DNA of 64,000 nucleotides from Prostheceraeus crozeri (taxonomy: Eukaryota > Platyhelminthes > Polycladida > Euryleptidae), in the NCBI GenBank assembly GCA_907163375.1, contig CAJQUW010001687.1, positions 27,685-91,684 of the forward strand. The letters run 5' to 3'. The notes beneath the pieces were generated by a model. The model ran no database searches. It was not told the origin of the DNA and saw only the letters and a program-made list of their open reading frames with translations. Of this stretch, positions 22,707 through 34,829 are shown in pieces. Positions within the stretch are counted from its first letter, which is position 1. Every line of letters starts with the position of its first letter. The position numbers and the translations under genes are program-made.

Positions 22707-25700
22707 TGACCACGTTGAACAATTGCCCTGTACTCATACAGACAATTAGATGGCATGTTCGGCGCCAGTGTTTATGTTAAATCGCTGTAGCCTTCTGGAC
22801 TTTGGATTGCAGCTTCGGAACTGGTGCAGCTATGAAATATTTTCTGCGCATTTTCAATGATTCTACTTCCTCCTACTGAGACAGGGGACAAGAACATTAA
22901 ATCATTTATATACATTCGATTTGCTGCGATCTCCCCATTTTCAATTTTAATTGAAAAAAAGTAAATTACGTGCAATTTTAGCAAAAAATAAAAAGTTTTA
23001 AGGTAAGGAATTCATCAGACGGCAAACCTATCGTTACATTTAAATATGACAAATTTTAAACAAATAAATGGAATAAAAAACATATGTTCACCCATATGTT
23101 TACCAAGCATTACCAAGAATTAGGAACACTAGCTTACGAGAGGCCACAACTTCACTCTTCCTTAATCAAACTTGTCCAAAAATAGTTTGCGCATTGAGCT
23201 CACAACACGGAGTTCTACAACATCCTCTTATCAATCACTTCAGTTCATTGATGAACATTCTGGTATGAATTTGTTTTCACTCTGCCAAAGGACAAAGGAA
23301 GATTGAAAACTTGAATTTAGGGATATCCACGATGAGGAAAATTCATCCTGTAATGCGTAAAAGTTGCCCAATGTCCTCGTTCAGGAAAAAATATTTGAGT
23401 TTATGTGGAGATGTAGTTGTTTAAGTCCGTGAATGTCATAGTCTTTCACCTCGAAGTGAAGTCCACGGTATTTGATTTCACCATTCTTTGAAATATGCTT
23501 CTAGATAAATGTCGTGGAATGCAGAAATAGTTGACATTCCGCGTGATTCAACAAAATATCTTCCTGTCACTCATTGATTAAGAATCTACAATTAAGGTAG
23601 AGTGCCAACTCCAAAAATGTCAACGTGCAGTAAACAAAGTCAACATGAAATGATTCAGTTTTTACGCATATTGTGTTCCTTATGTCTAAAAAGCACTTGA
23701 ACTAATTTCAAAAAGATTATTTTTTGCAAATTATTCCTGTGTTTGCATATTAGCATTTTAGTAGCCTACTTTAAAATCTGAGATTAAGTAGTATGAAGCT
23801 CATGAGACATCAAGAAGAATGAAAATTTTGTTGATTATCAAGGAAATTTCACCTCAACACTACCATTATTTAAGTCCACAATGTCCACGTCAAGGACGAC
23901 TTCATCAAGGGTCAGTATCATAGATCAACATTAAAAATATGATCTACATACAAAAAATTGAAAACGGATTCTGCTTTTTGGCTCAAATTTCTAATTTGTC
24001 AATTCAATAAATGTTGTCACAGACTTTTTCGAACGTGATAGATTGATTTGTTAAATTAAGACACGTTGAAAATATTCACTAACTGAATAATTCTGTGGAC
24101 AGTAAAAATCACTGAGCAGAATTGATTCACAGATGGTTGGAATCATGATCTGTCTTAGGTTACGGATCATGCTTGCAGTGAAAATATTAAAAATCATTTG
24201 CTGAAAATCCTCACCCCTCTCAGGGGTGACTCACATAGAAGTACATAATAGTACACTAGAATGGAAGTTTGACATCTTGCCTATGTACAATGATGGCACA
24301 TGGAAAAATCTATGGTTTGTAGATGAGATTCGATCTAAAACATTATATCATAGTGAAACTATTTGCCAAGTTGGTTGTCGAAATTGTTGACAGCAAATCA
24401 CGGATCTTCATGAAGAGAATTTTAGTGAGATGGTGGTTTTTTATAATGTGAAATAGCCTACTATTCCATGGATTGATATCTTGTGTCTATTTTTGCCAGT
24501 CATTGACAACTATTATACAATTTTTCAACACTGGAATGCGAACTAAGATTTGGTTCACAGAGTCATATTGAAAGTGGTCGCTGTAGTGGCTGAAGAACAT
24601 CTCAAGAATTCACAGATAAAATTTCTAATTATTGGATTATTTCTCGGTCAAGCGGTTAAGAAACCTAGTGTTTTTCTGGAATTAGCACACTTGAAATCCT
24701 CTTTACCTACAATAATTTCTCAGATAAATAGAATGTCGCTGGAACTCTTCAATTAATCATTGAATGACTTATGTGATATAATTTGATGATATCTTGGCAG
24801 CTGATTTTCGAATGCATGCAGAGATTTTGAAAATTGTTCAAATATAATTAACAGGGGCCCTTTAAAGTAAAATAAATGCTCTAACATTTCTTGGCCTCTG
24901 ATTTCAAGCTGGAGTAATGCATGTTCTTCAAATCGACATTACAAGTTGAATATGTGTATGATTATACTCTTGATAGATTATAGGAGCGATATTTCAAAAT
25001 GATGAACGTACAGAACGTTTTAGAGGATTTCCTTCTTTGTCATCCTGTCGCTGCAGTATTTTGTAGATTCATTATTGCTTTTGTGTACATGCTCTTTGGA
25101 CATGGGGCAACAGCCCAGATCACAAATTGGCTTGATAAATATAAATGCCAATCAGAAAACATGGAAACCAGCTCGTACAATTTTCTTTTTGCCCCAACTA
25201 AGTTCCCCCGGCGTGTGCCATAATTTTCATGCAATTTCCATTCTAGGACTTTCTATGGTATTGTTAATTTCTATGGTGACTCAAAACATTTTTTCAAAAT
25301 GAAAATTGAGAGATTCGTGTAGGTTAATGTTAGTGATCAAAAAAAATTCGAAAGACTTTGAAAATTTTGATTTTTTTGCGATAGGCCCTAATTTGTGCGC
25401 TTACTACCACAGCTGAGGTAAAACGATCGTGTCAATGCCAATCCCGTCCGTGGATTTTTGAGAATTCCTTTGCCGCCAGTAGCTTGTGATTGTAGGCGAC
25501 GTGTTAGCATTATTAAATATCACAGACAACGTCTGGGATAACGTGAATCTTACTTTACAATATTGTTCATGTAATGAGAAAAATCTGAAGAAAAGTAGGC
25601 ATGAATCATGCACTTTATTTTTGGACATTGCTTTTAGCTAGAAAGTTAAGCTTTATTATGCAGCACTGTGTGCAGCACTAATCATAATAGTGATGCAAAT

Positions 25701-25730
25701 TTTCCATGTGTGTGATGAACATATGAAGAA
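22707..25730. other. mostly unassigned; diverged dispersed repeat near 23590-23870
   Basis: No gene recognised. The part near 23590-23870 shares ordered blocks with 29460-29760 (gtagagtgc, then actc.aaaaa, then gattcagtttttKc, then gttcctt/gtg..tc.aaaaa), suggesting two old copies of one repeat. A small palindrome CACCCCT-ctc-AGGGGTG lies near 24213. Confidence 0.5.
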
Positions 25731-25789
25731 TAATGCACATAGTCCACGCAGAATTAGGCCTACATGAACGACCAATAAGAAGATATAAA

Positions 25790-26010
25790 GACTGTAAACT
25801 CGTGAGATGCATGTATTTGGCAGTGGTGGGCGTTGAGATAAGTAAAGCATGGGGAACTGACGCTCGAGCCCTCGTGAGGATGCTCGGAAGAAGAATAAGT
25901 GAAGTCACCGGAGAGACCAGACCAACTCAGTTCCTGAAGTAACGTCTGAGCTTAGCCGTTCAAAAGGGAAATGCAACTAGCATTATGTCATGCATACCTC
26001 GATCGAGCCC
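25790..26010 (+). pseudogene. LINE C-terminal domain fragment
   Basis: The frame reads CMYLAVVGVEISKAWGTDAR, ALVRMLGRRISEVTGETR, FLKxRLSLAVQKGNATSIM. This resembles the extreme C-terminal domain of some invertebrate LINE polyproteins (pattern WGxEAxxFxxxLGxRIxxxTGExR, then RLSxAxQRGNAxxVLG). A stop follows the lysine after FL, and no reverse transcriptase is adjacent, so this is a small orphan fragment. Assignment rests on pattern memory only. Confidence 0.5.
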
Positions 26011-26084
26011 TCTTAGTGAAATTGACTATGTCTTGTGACTTTGAAATCTACTCTGCCTGTAAAAAGAACTTGAGTAAAGAGTTA

Positions 26085-27345
26085 AAGCGATAATATCGCT
26101 TTAGTCGAAAATTTATCGCTTATTGCAGAGACCGAAAAACTTCATCGCTTGTATTTATCGCTTTAAAATATCCCGCGATAGATCCTGCGATATATTTAGT
26201 GATAAAGAAAAACAAAAAACCCCGTTTTTCAGCATTATTTTACAACTATAGTTTCGTTTTCCATTTCACGTGATTCGGTTGACAGAATCGGTGGGTGAAG
26301 AGTTTAATTAGCTTCAATTGAAATGGTCTCGGAGACTGTATTGAACTGTTTTTCACATATTTCATTGTCTGAACAACGTCAGTGCAAGTGCCATCAAATG
26401 GCCAGTTAATGGTCAGTAGATACATTTATCCCGTTATTCCGTACTGAGGCTATACTTTCATGCATGGTAGAGTGGAGTAATCCCGTACATGGAGGTAATT
26501 CCGGACAGACGACATTTTTGGAAATAACAATATTCTGGATTCTGCAAACGCGCCATTTCATTGGATATCATTTACTCGATACGCCGACAGAGATGCGTAG
26601 GAATATGTGCTTGTCTACTGTTCGAATCAGACAGTAGCTATAGGAACAAGTAATGTTGCCATAAAATTTGCGATAATTGCGCAAACAAATGTACATTGTA
26701 ATATTGTGATAATATAAGTGAAATATTTGTAATTCTTTCAGGCAACAGTGAAGAAGTCGCACTTCCCAGCAAAATATAGGAACCATTGGGTGACCCTCTT
26801 CACCAAGTACAATACTGGGATCCCCAGCTCAGCAGCAGTGGAACGACTATTCAGTACAGCTGATGGGGACGTCCTGAGGCCAAAGAGGGCCTGCCTTAGT
26901 GAACAAAATTTTGAAAACCTTGTTTTTTTGAAAGGGAGCCTTCACCTCCTCAAACAGAGGTTCAAGGTGCCAAGGGAATGGATGAGGAGGATGATGAATT
27001 ACATGTGCCTTATTGTTGTACTTGTGTTTGTGATGTTGTGCTATGACAGTTTTGTTGATTTGCATGTTGTTATAAAGTAATAAAGTGCTAATTTTGGGTC
27101 ATTTGGTGTTACTGTTTGATTCAATATTATATGTACACGTACATGTTGTTTTAAGTGTAAAAAAGAGGTTTTTAATACATATAAGATGCAAATATGGAGC
27201 ACCATATTTTTGGATTTATCGCAGGATTTATTGTTATCGCTTTATTTTGGAGGTCCAAATTTATCGCATTGTCGTTATCGGACGTAGCGGAAAAAGTTAT
27301 CGTTGTCGCTTTATCGAAAATTTTATCACTGCTTATCACTGGTAT
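26085..27345 (+). mobile_element. hAT-superfamily transposon remnant with GCGATAA-rich ends
   Basis: Both flanks are dense in TATCGCTTT/AAAGCGATA motifs (26088-26215 and 27215-27340), as expected of hAT subterminal binding sites. The right end reads ...tcgaaaattttatcactg, whose reverse complement starts CAGTGATAA, a hAT-like terminus. The left flank has both an inverted match (gatcctgcgata) and a direct match (tcgctttagtcgaaaa), so its exact border is unclear. Between the flanks only the last transposase exon is recognisable, so the element is internally deleted. Confidence 0.7.
26742..27080 (+). CDS. hAT transposase, C-terminal dimerisation exon
   Basis: hAT transposases end in a dimerisation domain. 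Here the exon reads KYNTGIPSSAAVERLFSTAD, GDVLRPKRACLSEQNFENLV, FLKGSLHLL, an almost canonical match. It is preceded by a good splice acceptor (ttgtaattctttcag ending at 26741), so coding begins at GCAACAGTG rather than at the first ATG 6 bp later. The stop TAA overlaps an AATAAA (27079-27084). After FLKGSLHLL about 40 residues of unrelated hydrophobic tail precede the stop. Upstream exons with the zinc finger and catalytic residues are not present within 26.1-26.7 kb. Alternatively it is a domesticated fragment, but nothing else supports that. Confidence 0.85.
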   Translation, partial: ATVKKSHFPAKYRNHWVTLFTKYNTGIPSSAAVERLFSTADGDVLRPKRACLSEQNFENLVFLKGSLHLLKQRFKVPREWMRRMMNYMCLIVVLVFVMLCYDSFVDLHVVIK

Positions 27346-27414
27346 TTGGAAACTAAAGATATCTGTGATGATGAGCAAAAGAATATCTATGATAGCTTCT
27401 ACATGCATCTTCTG

Positions 27415-27752
27415 GCTAAATTTATAAAACGAAGACAGGGTCAATAATAACATATATTGAAAAGCTTTAGTCTACGTCTTTGTCAATTCAATAAAACAGC
27501 AACTACCTCTAACAGAGCAACAAGAAAAGAAAGAAAACATTTTGACAGCATATTATAGAAAAATTTTAAAATGAGATGCAAACTGAATGCTATGGTGAAT
27601 ATTGGGCAAGATATCATTTTACATATTGCTATACATTTAATTGATTCCAGGCCTTTTGGTTTTGATAAAATATCTCTCACAAATTTTGCGTTCGCAAACA
27701 TTAGTAAAATTACGTTGTATGATTTCTACTTTTATATCATTAGCAGATGTAG
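27415..27752 (-). repeat. left arm: inverted copy of the Penelope-like 3' end
   Basis: Reverse complement of 28391-28728; the 72-codon frames read from both arms are identical, so the arms are young. Confidence 0.92.
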
Positions 27753-28390
27753 ATTAGATACGATGACTTCCTTCACGAATAATTCGTGTTTTAGTTCCTT
27801 TCACTCCAAATCCACACATAGACATAGTCATCTTTTACCTTGGGATAGCTTTGTACCATTTTCATGCAAAATTAATTTACTGAAAAATGAATGTCTCCGA
27901 GTTCATCGTTGTACCACACCTGTTTTAATTGAGAAACGCTCAAATTTTGTTAAACGCAGATTAATTTCAAACGGACATCTGAAACATCTTGTTAACAAAT
28001 GTATTTCGAATTCGATACCATCAATACACGAAAATAGCAACAACAAACTAAATCAAATACATATTCGGATTCCTTTTATAAACCAAACCCAAGCAAGAAA
28101 AGTTCGTTCTGAGTTACATAAAATTCCAATTTTGAATGTAAAACCTGTTTTCGTAACTCCACCATCTTTAATAAGTCAGATAAAAAAGAAAGAATCAATT
28201 CTTTAAGTCTTTCCTTTGTAATAATAGTCATATTTCTTATTTGAAAAATATTGTTTTTAAGATCACATGTAATAAATGTAATGATAATTATATTGGTGAA
28301 ACACAATGTACCATGAGAAAGAGAATTCAAGAACATCTTAATTTTAATAACAGTCTTGTTCATCAACATTTTTATCAAAACATCGATTGC

Positions 28391-28728
28391 CTACATCTGC
28401 CAATGATATAAAAGTAGAAATCATACAACGTAATTTCACTAATGTTTGCGAACGCAAAATTTGTGAGAGATATTTTATCAAAACCAAAAGGCCTGGAATC
28501 AATTAAATGTATAGCAATATGTAAAATGATATCTTGCCCAATATTCACCATAGCATTCAGTTTGCATCTCATTTTAAAATTTTTCTATAATATGCTGTCA
28601 AAATGTTTTCTTTCTTTTCTTGTTGCTCTGTTAGAGGTAGTTGCTGTTTTATTGAATTGACAAAGACGTAGACTAAAGCTTTTCAATATATGTTATTATT
28701 GACCCTGTCTTCGTTTTATAAATTTAGC
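28391..28728 (+). repeat. right arm: Penelope-like 3' end
   Basis: Holds the endonuclease C-terminus (VCERKICERYFIKTKRPG) and the 3' flank. Inverted partner of 27415-27752. Confidence 0.92.
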
Positions 28729-28819
28729 ATATAGGTCAATGGTGAACCGAATTTATAGTATCTTCTGGCGCATAGAAATTGTCCGATATGTACGTTGAGG
28801 ACAAATTGCCCATATTCCC

Positions 28820-29032
28820 CTCCTATTTCAGATAGCTCCGAATCGATTTCAGATCTTTTCAAAGGAATTTAAGACATTTCCAGATGAATTTAGGATTCTC
28901 CAATTGAATTTAAGATCTCTTCAAAATTGAGTTTCTAACAGATATCTGAAATACAATTAAAGAAAAAATTGAAATCCATCAAGTGTCTGAAATTCATTTG
29001 GAAAGATCTGAAATAGACATGGAAAGGTGTAG
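28820..29032. repeat. hairpin repeat made of about 22-bp units, copy 2
   Basis: Same order and units as 19045-19297 (tttcagatc, gaatttaagacatttcc, aattcatttggaaagatctg, ending acatggaaaggtgtag) but more diverged and missing part of the left arm. Flanking sequence differs from copy 1, so this is a dispersed repeat and not a segmental duplication. Confidence 0.82.
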
Positions 29033-30540
29033 GTTAATTGTTTCCAAAAGCTAACACGCAGGAATATTAGGCTAATAAGGAAGTTTTCGGTCTTTCAATA
29101 TTGCAGTCTTTTCAAACGATTATAATGAGTCTGCAAAACTATGAATTTAATTAGGCAAAACATCAATCATCGAAAAAAAATTTCAAAATTTTCCATTGGA
29201 AATTTTCCATTTGCATCACTAGCAACTGTTATTCACTAATTCAGAAATTAAGCACAGCAAATGCAAAGAAGACAGCTTATTAACCTAAATCTTATGCATA
29301 TAAGTCATATCCTTTCGTGTAGGCTGAAATGCTGAAAATATGATCAAAAGGAAAGTCAATTTTGCACTAAATAATGCTCCTGGCATCTTAACATAGATTT
29401 TCGAAAAGAGAGCAAACATGATGTTCGTAAGTAAGCTTATTTGTCGCAGGCATAGAGTAAGTATGTGTAGGTAGAGTGCTGACTCAAAAAAGTATCTGTA
29501 TACAGTGAAAATTTTTATGTGAAAAGATTCAGTTTTTTGCAGAGATTGTACGTTCCTGTGGTCCAAAAAATTATTTTAGCAGTTTTGAAAAAGCTAAAAT
29601 GTTTGCCGATTTATATACTACCGACATGACGCCCCTTTATAAGTAGTGTGAAACAAGTTGGATATCAAAAGGAATGAATATTTGCTGACAAGCATAATGA
29701 CTAAGCTGAAATTATGCTGATGATCAAGAAAATCTAATGAAATCTATTATAATGGAAGTCTTCCTGAAAAAGTCGAGATCTTATAGTGCTGTCTTGGCTG
29801 AAATTCCATGTTTTTAATTCAGTTTTCATCAGCATGATTCACTAAAATCACGTTTCGCTTCTTGAATCTGAATAGTGATGTGGACCCATTCAAATCTTTC
29901 AAAGTTAATTGAAATCATTGTATTTGATTCTGTTATTTTGCTGTACCAGTGGCAGGTTGCTTATGATATGATCACGCTTAAGAAGATTCTCTTGAGGTTC
30001 TGCATGACAGCGATAGCAGGTCATCGAGTTGCTAATTTAATAAACATTACCTCTCCAAGGATGACACGGCGATCTGTAAAATAATATCATTTCCTTCTGC
30101 ATTATACTATCATGATCAGTCAATTCCGCTGTAATTTCTTCGAAGCTGCATAAATGTGTATATCTCACATTTGGAAACAATTCCAACTGCATTCACATCG
30201 AGTTCATTTAATAAAATCGAAACTGCATACATATTGGGGATTTGATAAATGCTGAGTTGCTACAATACTTAAAATACCTACTCTATGGCCGCAGGCCATG
30301 CTTAAATTAAATAAAATTGTCCTAATTACTCGTAAATTAGATTGCAAAACAGTTGTAGACCACACATAAGTATTGATCGCGCACTGCACATTATGCTTAT
30401 CAGTAGGTCTAAGTCTTGCAAATGAAAATATTGAAAAATCTTAAATACATGACAAATTTATAAAATTTCAAAAACGCGAAAAATATCGCATCGGTTAATA
30501 TATCGCATTGTTGAAAAATCTCGAGATTGGATCCACAATC
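29033..30540. other. unassigned; diverged dispersed repeat near 29460-29760
   Basis: No gene recognised. Shares ordered blocks with 23590-23870 as noted there. Confidence 0.45.
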
Positions 30541-30544
30541 GAAT

Positions 30545-33500
30545 CATCAATATCTTTTGAGGTACCGTAGTCTAACGTGAAGCTTTATGTGTGGGGAGAG
30601 GCCTTGGATAAGCGTAACCGGACTGTGGAGTGGCACCCACAGCTCATCGAAATGGTTATATGCGCTTGGGCCATGAGCCTTCCGGTACCTCCTCGTGGTC
30701 CCCCCTGGGTAACGCCAACAACAGAGACTCACTAGCGAGTGAAGGGCGCCAGTATAAAATAGCTCTTGCCCGGACAGATGGAGTTCGTTAGTCTTGGTAG
30801 ACGATCCATCAGGAGAAGGAAAACTCCGAACTAAAATCAACTGCACCGGGCACCAGCGGTGTTGTTTCGATTCCGCGAAAGAACTGATCTTCCGGTCAAC
30901 GGAGATATCTGAGTGCATCAGGAGGTGAACTGGAAACCCCATATTTGGCTCTTGTACGGGAAGGCAACGGGAAACCACTTCGGTATACCATCCGCCCAAG
31001 ACAACATCAAATGGATCAAGACAGAAATGCAAACTCGGTTATTGGGTCGGATGATGGGCCCCGAGTTTGATGGCTCTTTATCTGCTACTGGGGATGGACG
31101 GGCAACCGGAATGAGTCTCCACACTGATAATGACGCGATTGTCTTAAATCCTCCTGGAAGGGCTATGACTGATGATAGTGCGGCGAAGGTTCTGGCTAAA
31201 GTAGACAAATCTTAGAAAACCATTGTCTGTAGGTACATGGAATGTGAGATCAATGTCTAGGAAAGATGGAAGTTGTTAAAAGAGAAATGATAAGGATAAA
31301 AATAGACATTCTTGGTGTCAATGAACTAAAATGGAAAGGAATAAGTCGATTCATATCGGACACTGATGAAGTTTTCTTTAGTGAACACGAGAAATACCGT
31401 GGAAATGGAGTAGCATTCATTTGCTCAAAAAAGTTTGCAAAATGTGTTATGTGTTGCAACCCAATCGATGACAGAATAATAGCCCTCAGGATCCAATACA
31501 AACCAGTTAATATACGGTATATCTTATTCAAGTATATGCTGCTACATATACATCTACAGTATGTATATGCATCTACAGCAGATGATGATGGGATCGACTC
31601 TTTCTATCAACAAGTGCAGGATACAATCGACAATGTGACAAGGGTAGACATGATCCTGGTGATTGGTGATTGGAATGCAAAAATAGGAAAAAGGGAAAAT
31701 ACCAATATTACCGGCATACATGGCCTGGGAGACAGGAACGAAAGAGTAGATCGCCTATGAGATTTTTGCTACTGTAACAACTTACGAATAATGAATACGA
31801 TATTTCAACATCACCCAAGGCGACTCTTCACATGATGCTCACCAGATGGAAATACAAGAAATCAAATTGATTACATCTTAAGTTCCACCAGATGGACAAG
31901 TAGTGTGATGCAAGCAATTACTATTATTATAGTTGCTATTATTACCCAGGAGCTGACTGCGGTGCCGACCATAATTTGTTGGTTGCAAAGATTCGATGCA
32001 GGCTTAAGGGTATGCCAAACAAAAGATCAGACCAAAATATGATTTGGAATAAATCCTAAAAAACAAGTTCTCTATTGAATTAAAGAACAGATTTCAATGC
32101 CTTGATCGTGCGTGTGAGGACCCTAATGAATAATGGATTTTCATTAGAGACACTGCTCTTTCGGCTGCAGAGCATTGTGTACCGAAACTCAATAACAAAA
32201 AGAAGAATCCGTGGTTATCAATGGAAGCCCTCGGGATTGCTGAGCGACGACGGCAGGCAAAAGCTGAAGGTAATAGGGATGAATTCAAAAAGCTGAATGC
32301 AGATTTTCAACGACAATCAAGAAAAGATAAGGAAACTGAGCTTAAAAGAACATGTGAAAGGATTGAAGAGGATAGCAAAGTTGGCAGAACGAGAGAGATC
32401 TCGCCAAAGAGATTAAGGTCATCACCGGTACTTTCAGTCCAAGATGTAGTTCATTACGATCATCAGAAGGTGTAGTGCTGACTGAAGAATCTGACGTGAA
32501 GAGACGTTGGAGAGCTTATACTGAGAAACTATACATGCGGGATCCAAATCTCACTGATCTCTTCATAAGTGATGACGACAACCAACTCGAACCAGACATA
32601 CTAGAGACCGAAGCGGAGGCTGCTATTATGGATCTGGCCAGCAGAAAATCGCCAGGATTCGACAGTGTACTAGTAGAACTACTAAAAGCAGGAGGATTAC
32701 AAATCACATAAGTCTTGACGCATCTCTGCAATGATATCTGGAGGCAGAAAAAGTGGCCAAATGATTGGAAAACCTCCGTTTTCATCCTATTGGACAAGAA
32801 AGGTGACAAAAAAGAATGCGGCAATTATCGCACTATTGCTCTGGTCCCGCACGCGAGTTAAGTGTTGCTGAAAATTATTCAGACACGTCTCGAACCCTGC
32901 CTTCTTCCTCAACTTCCACAAGACCAAGCTGGCTTCAGGCGAGGCAGAAGCACACGAGATCACATCTTTAATTTACGTGCGATTATGGAAGGAACACTCG
33001 CGAAACAACAAGTTATCATGTTGGTCTTTATTGATTACCAAAAGGCATTTGATTGTGTCGACCATCAGAGACTATGGTGCACGTTGCAGGAAATGGGCGT
33101 TCCTGTACATCTTATCACAGTGGTGCGGGAGCTAGATGTAGACCAATCGGCCACTGTCAGGATAGAATTGGGAGAAACTGACGCTTTTCGTATCGGCAAA
33201 GGAGTTCGACAGGGCCATCCTATCCCCCATTTTATTCAACATCAACGCAGAAAAATCGTAAGAGAAACTTTAGATTGCTGGAAATGAGGGATCAAATTTG
33301 GCGGCAGGAAATTGTCAAACGTACGATATGCAGATGACACGACGATCCTGGCTTCAAAAGAAGAGCTGAAAGAAGGCCTCACCCGACTTAAGGCAGTAAG
33401 TAAGGCAGCAGGGCTGTATCTCAATGTTTCAAAGACAAAGATTATGACGACGGGTTCGATTACTAGCTTCGAGCTTGACAGCGAGAACGTGGAGGTAGTG

Positions 33501-34110
33501 GAAAATTTTGTACTCCTCGAAGCAAAGATCACTGCGGATGGACGCGTTGCAGTAGAATTAAAGAGACGTACCGCATTGGGTAGATCGGCCATGATGAGAC
33601 TACCAAAGTACGACTAGTGCATGCACTGCTGTTCTCGATATTCCTGTACGATGCCGAAACGTGAATTTTGTTGAAAGCATATTGGAAGCGCGCAGATGCC
33701 TTTGAACTCTGGTGCTGGAGAAGGTTACTTCGTTTAACCTGGACGGCAAGAAAGATCAATGAGTGGGTTTTACGTCAACTGCCAATGGTGAAGCCGCTTC
33801 AAATAAAGATCACTAACATAGCTCTATGTTATTTTGGACATGTCACGTGAGCTGATGGGTCCCTCGAGAAAGACATCATGTTCGACCCATAGAGGGATCC
33901 AGACGAAGAGGAAGACCAAGAACCGAGTGGATAGAGGGACTGAAAACCATCACAGGACAAGCGGTGGAACCAATGACACGGGAAGCAAGAGACCGCTTTG
34001 TATGGGGAAGGATCCAGTATGACGTCGCCGAGAGTCGCACGCGACCGGATGGCACCAGGTAACAGGTAAAAATGTGAAGCTACTTTTGCAAGTAATAAGT
34101 AAGTAAACAA
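30545..34110 (+). mobile_element. RTE/BovB-like LINE, nearly full length, decayed
   Basis: Non-LTR retrotransposon of about 3.5 kb. A leader with HIWLLYGKATGNHFGIPSAQ and GPEFDGSLSATGDGRATG is followed by the endonuclease (31266-31760: IDILGVNELKWKGISRF, RGNGVAFICSKKFAKCV, LVIGDWNAKIGK). A connector (32221-32475, KLNADFQRQSRKDKETEL) comes next. The reverse transcriptase follows: RKSPGFDSVLVELLKAGG, then KKECGNYRTIALVPHAS, DQAGFRRGRSTRDHI, FIDYQKAFDCVDHQRLW, IGKGVRQG and VRYADDTTILASKEE, keeping both YADD aspartates. The tail has FELWCWRRLLRLTWTARK. Motif order and wording match RTE/BovB. Eight or more stops or shifts break it, for example near 31210, 31760, 32710, 32860 and 33285. The 3' end carries a taagtaagtaa-type tail (34090-34105). 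Confidence 0.9.
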
Positions 34111-34829
34111 GTATACTGTTATAGTATTGGTACAAAAATTTCTCTATAGTTGTGGAAGCGAAACATAAAGATGCGAGATGCAGAATTGCCATCGATTAGG
34201 TAATACAAGCGCCTGATTTTATAAACGCATTAATTTCATGTTAAATGCTCAAAAATTTTCCATAATATGTAAACAATTTTGAGAGCTAACATTGAGGAAA
34301 ACTTCAATTATGAATAGAAGATTCCAAAAACTGATAATTGATTTTTTACCTCTGTCAGGGTTTCGGAGTCGGAGATCTATCAAATGATAGTACTCTGGAC
34401 TCTGACGATGTTTAGCTATGTTTTATCGTGATTGATGATATTGTTAAACGGGGTCTGCTCCTAAGTATAATGTGAGTCACTGGATACGGAAATTGTATAC
34501 AAAGTGATAACAAATTTACATATAGCTTGAAACTAGCGATTGATGCGAGATTCTCGTATTTTGGAGATTTGGTGTGCTTTCATACGAATTTGCTTCTGTT
34601 CTTATGTTTGGTGCCGGTGCTTATGTGGCGTCATGAGCAACTGCTGTGATTGTATAATTAACGGAGACATCAAAAAAATATTTTGGCATGAATCCTTTGT
34701 ACGTGTTTGGTATTAAGCGATTTGCAGTGTGCGCATACATAGAGTACAACATGTAGCCTACATTAAATTTATTTTCAACATTTTTTCAATTTGGTTGACT
34801 CCTTCACTAAAGAAAAGTACTACGTGCAG
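34111..34829. other. no gene recognised
   Basis: AT-rich spacer between the RTE/BovB-like LINE and the hAT-like element; nothing assignable. Confidence 0.45.

Larger units (their letters stand above)
27415..28759 (+). mobile_element. Penelope-like element copy with inverted 3'-end duplication
   Basis: The plus strand codes for the part of a Penelope-like protein between RT and endonuclease (27753-28206: ECLRVHRCTTPVLIEKRSNF, IRIPFINQTQARKVRSELHK). After a stop it continues with a GIY-YIG endonuclease (28235-28500: FKITCNKCNDNYIGETQCTM, KRIQEHL). The final 338 bp, endonuclease C-terminus plus 3' flank, are repeated upstream in inverted orientation with only a few differences. The RT is missing. 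A 10-bp direct repeat ATCTTCTGGC lies at 27407-27416 and 28760-28769 and is a candidate target duplication. Terminal repeats in inverted orientation are a known Penelope trait. Confidence 0.87.

Noticed and set aside
27483-27701. 72-codon ORF identical to one at 28442-28660
   Set aside because: Both are readings of the two arms of one inverted repeat, not a duplicated gene.
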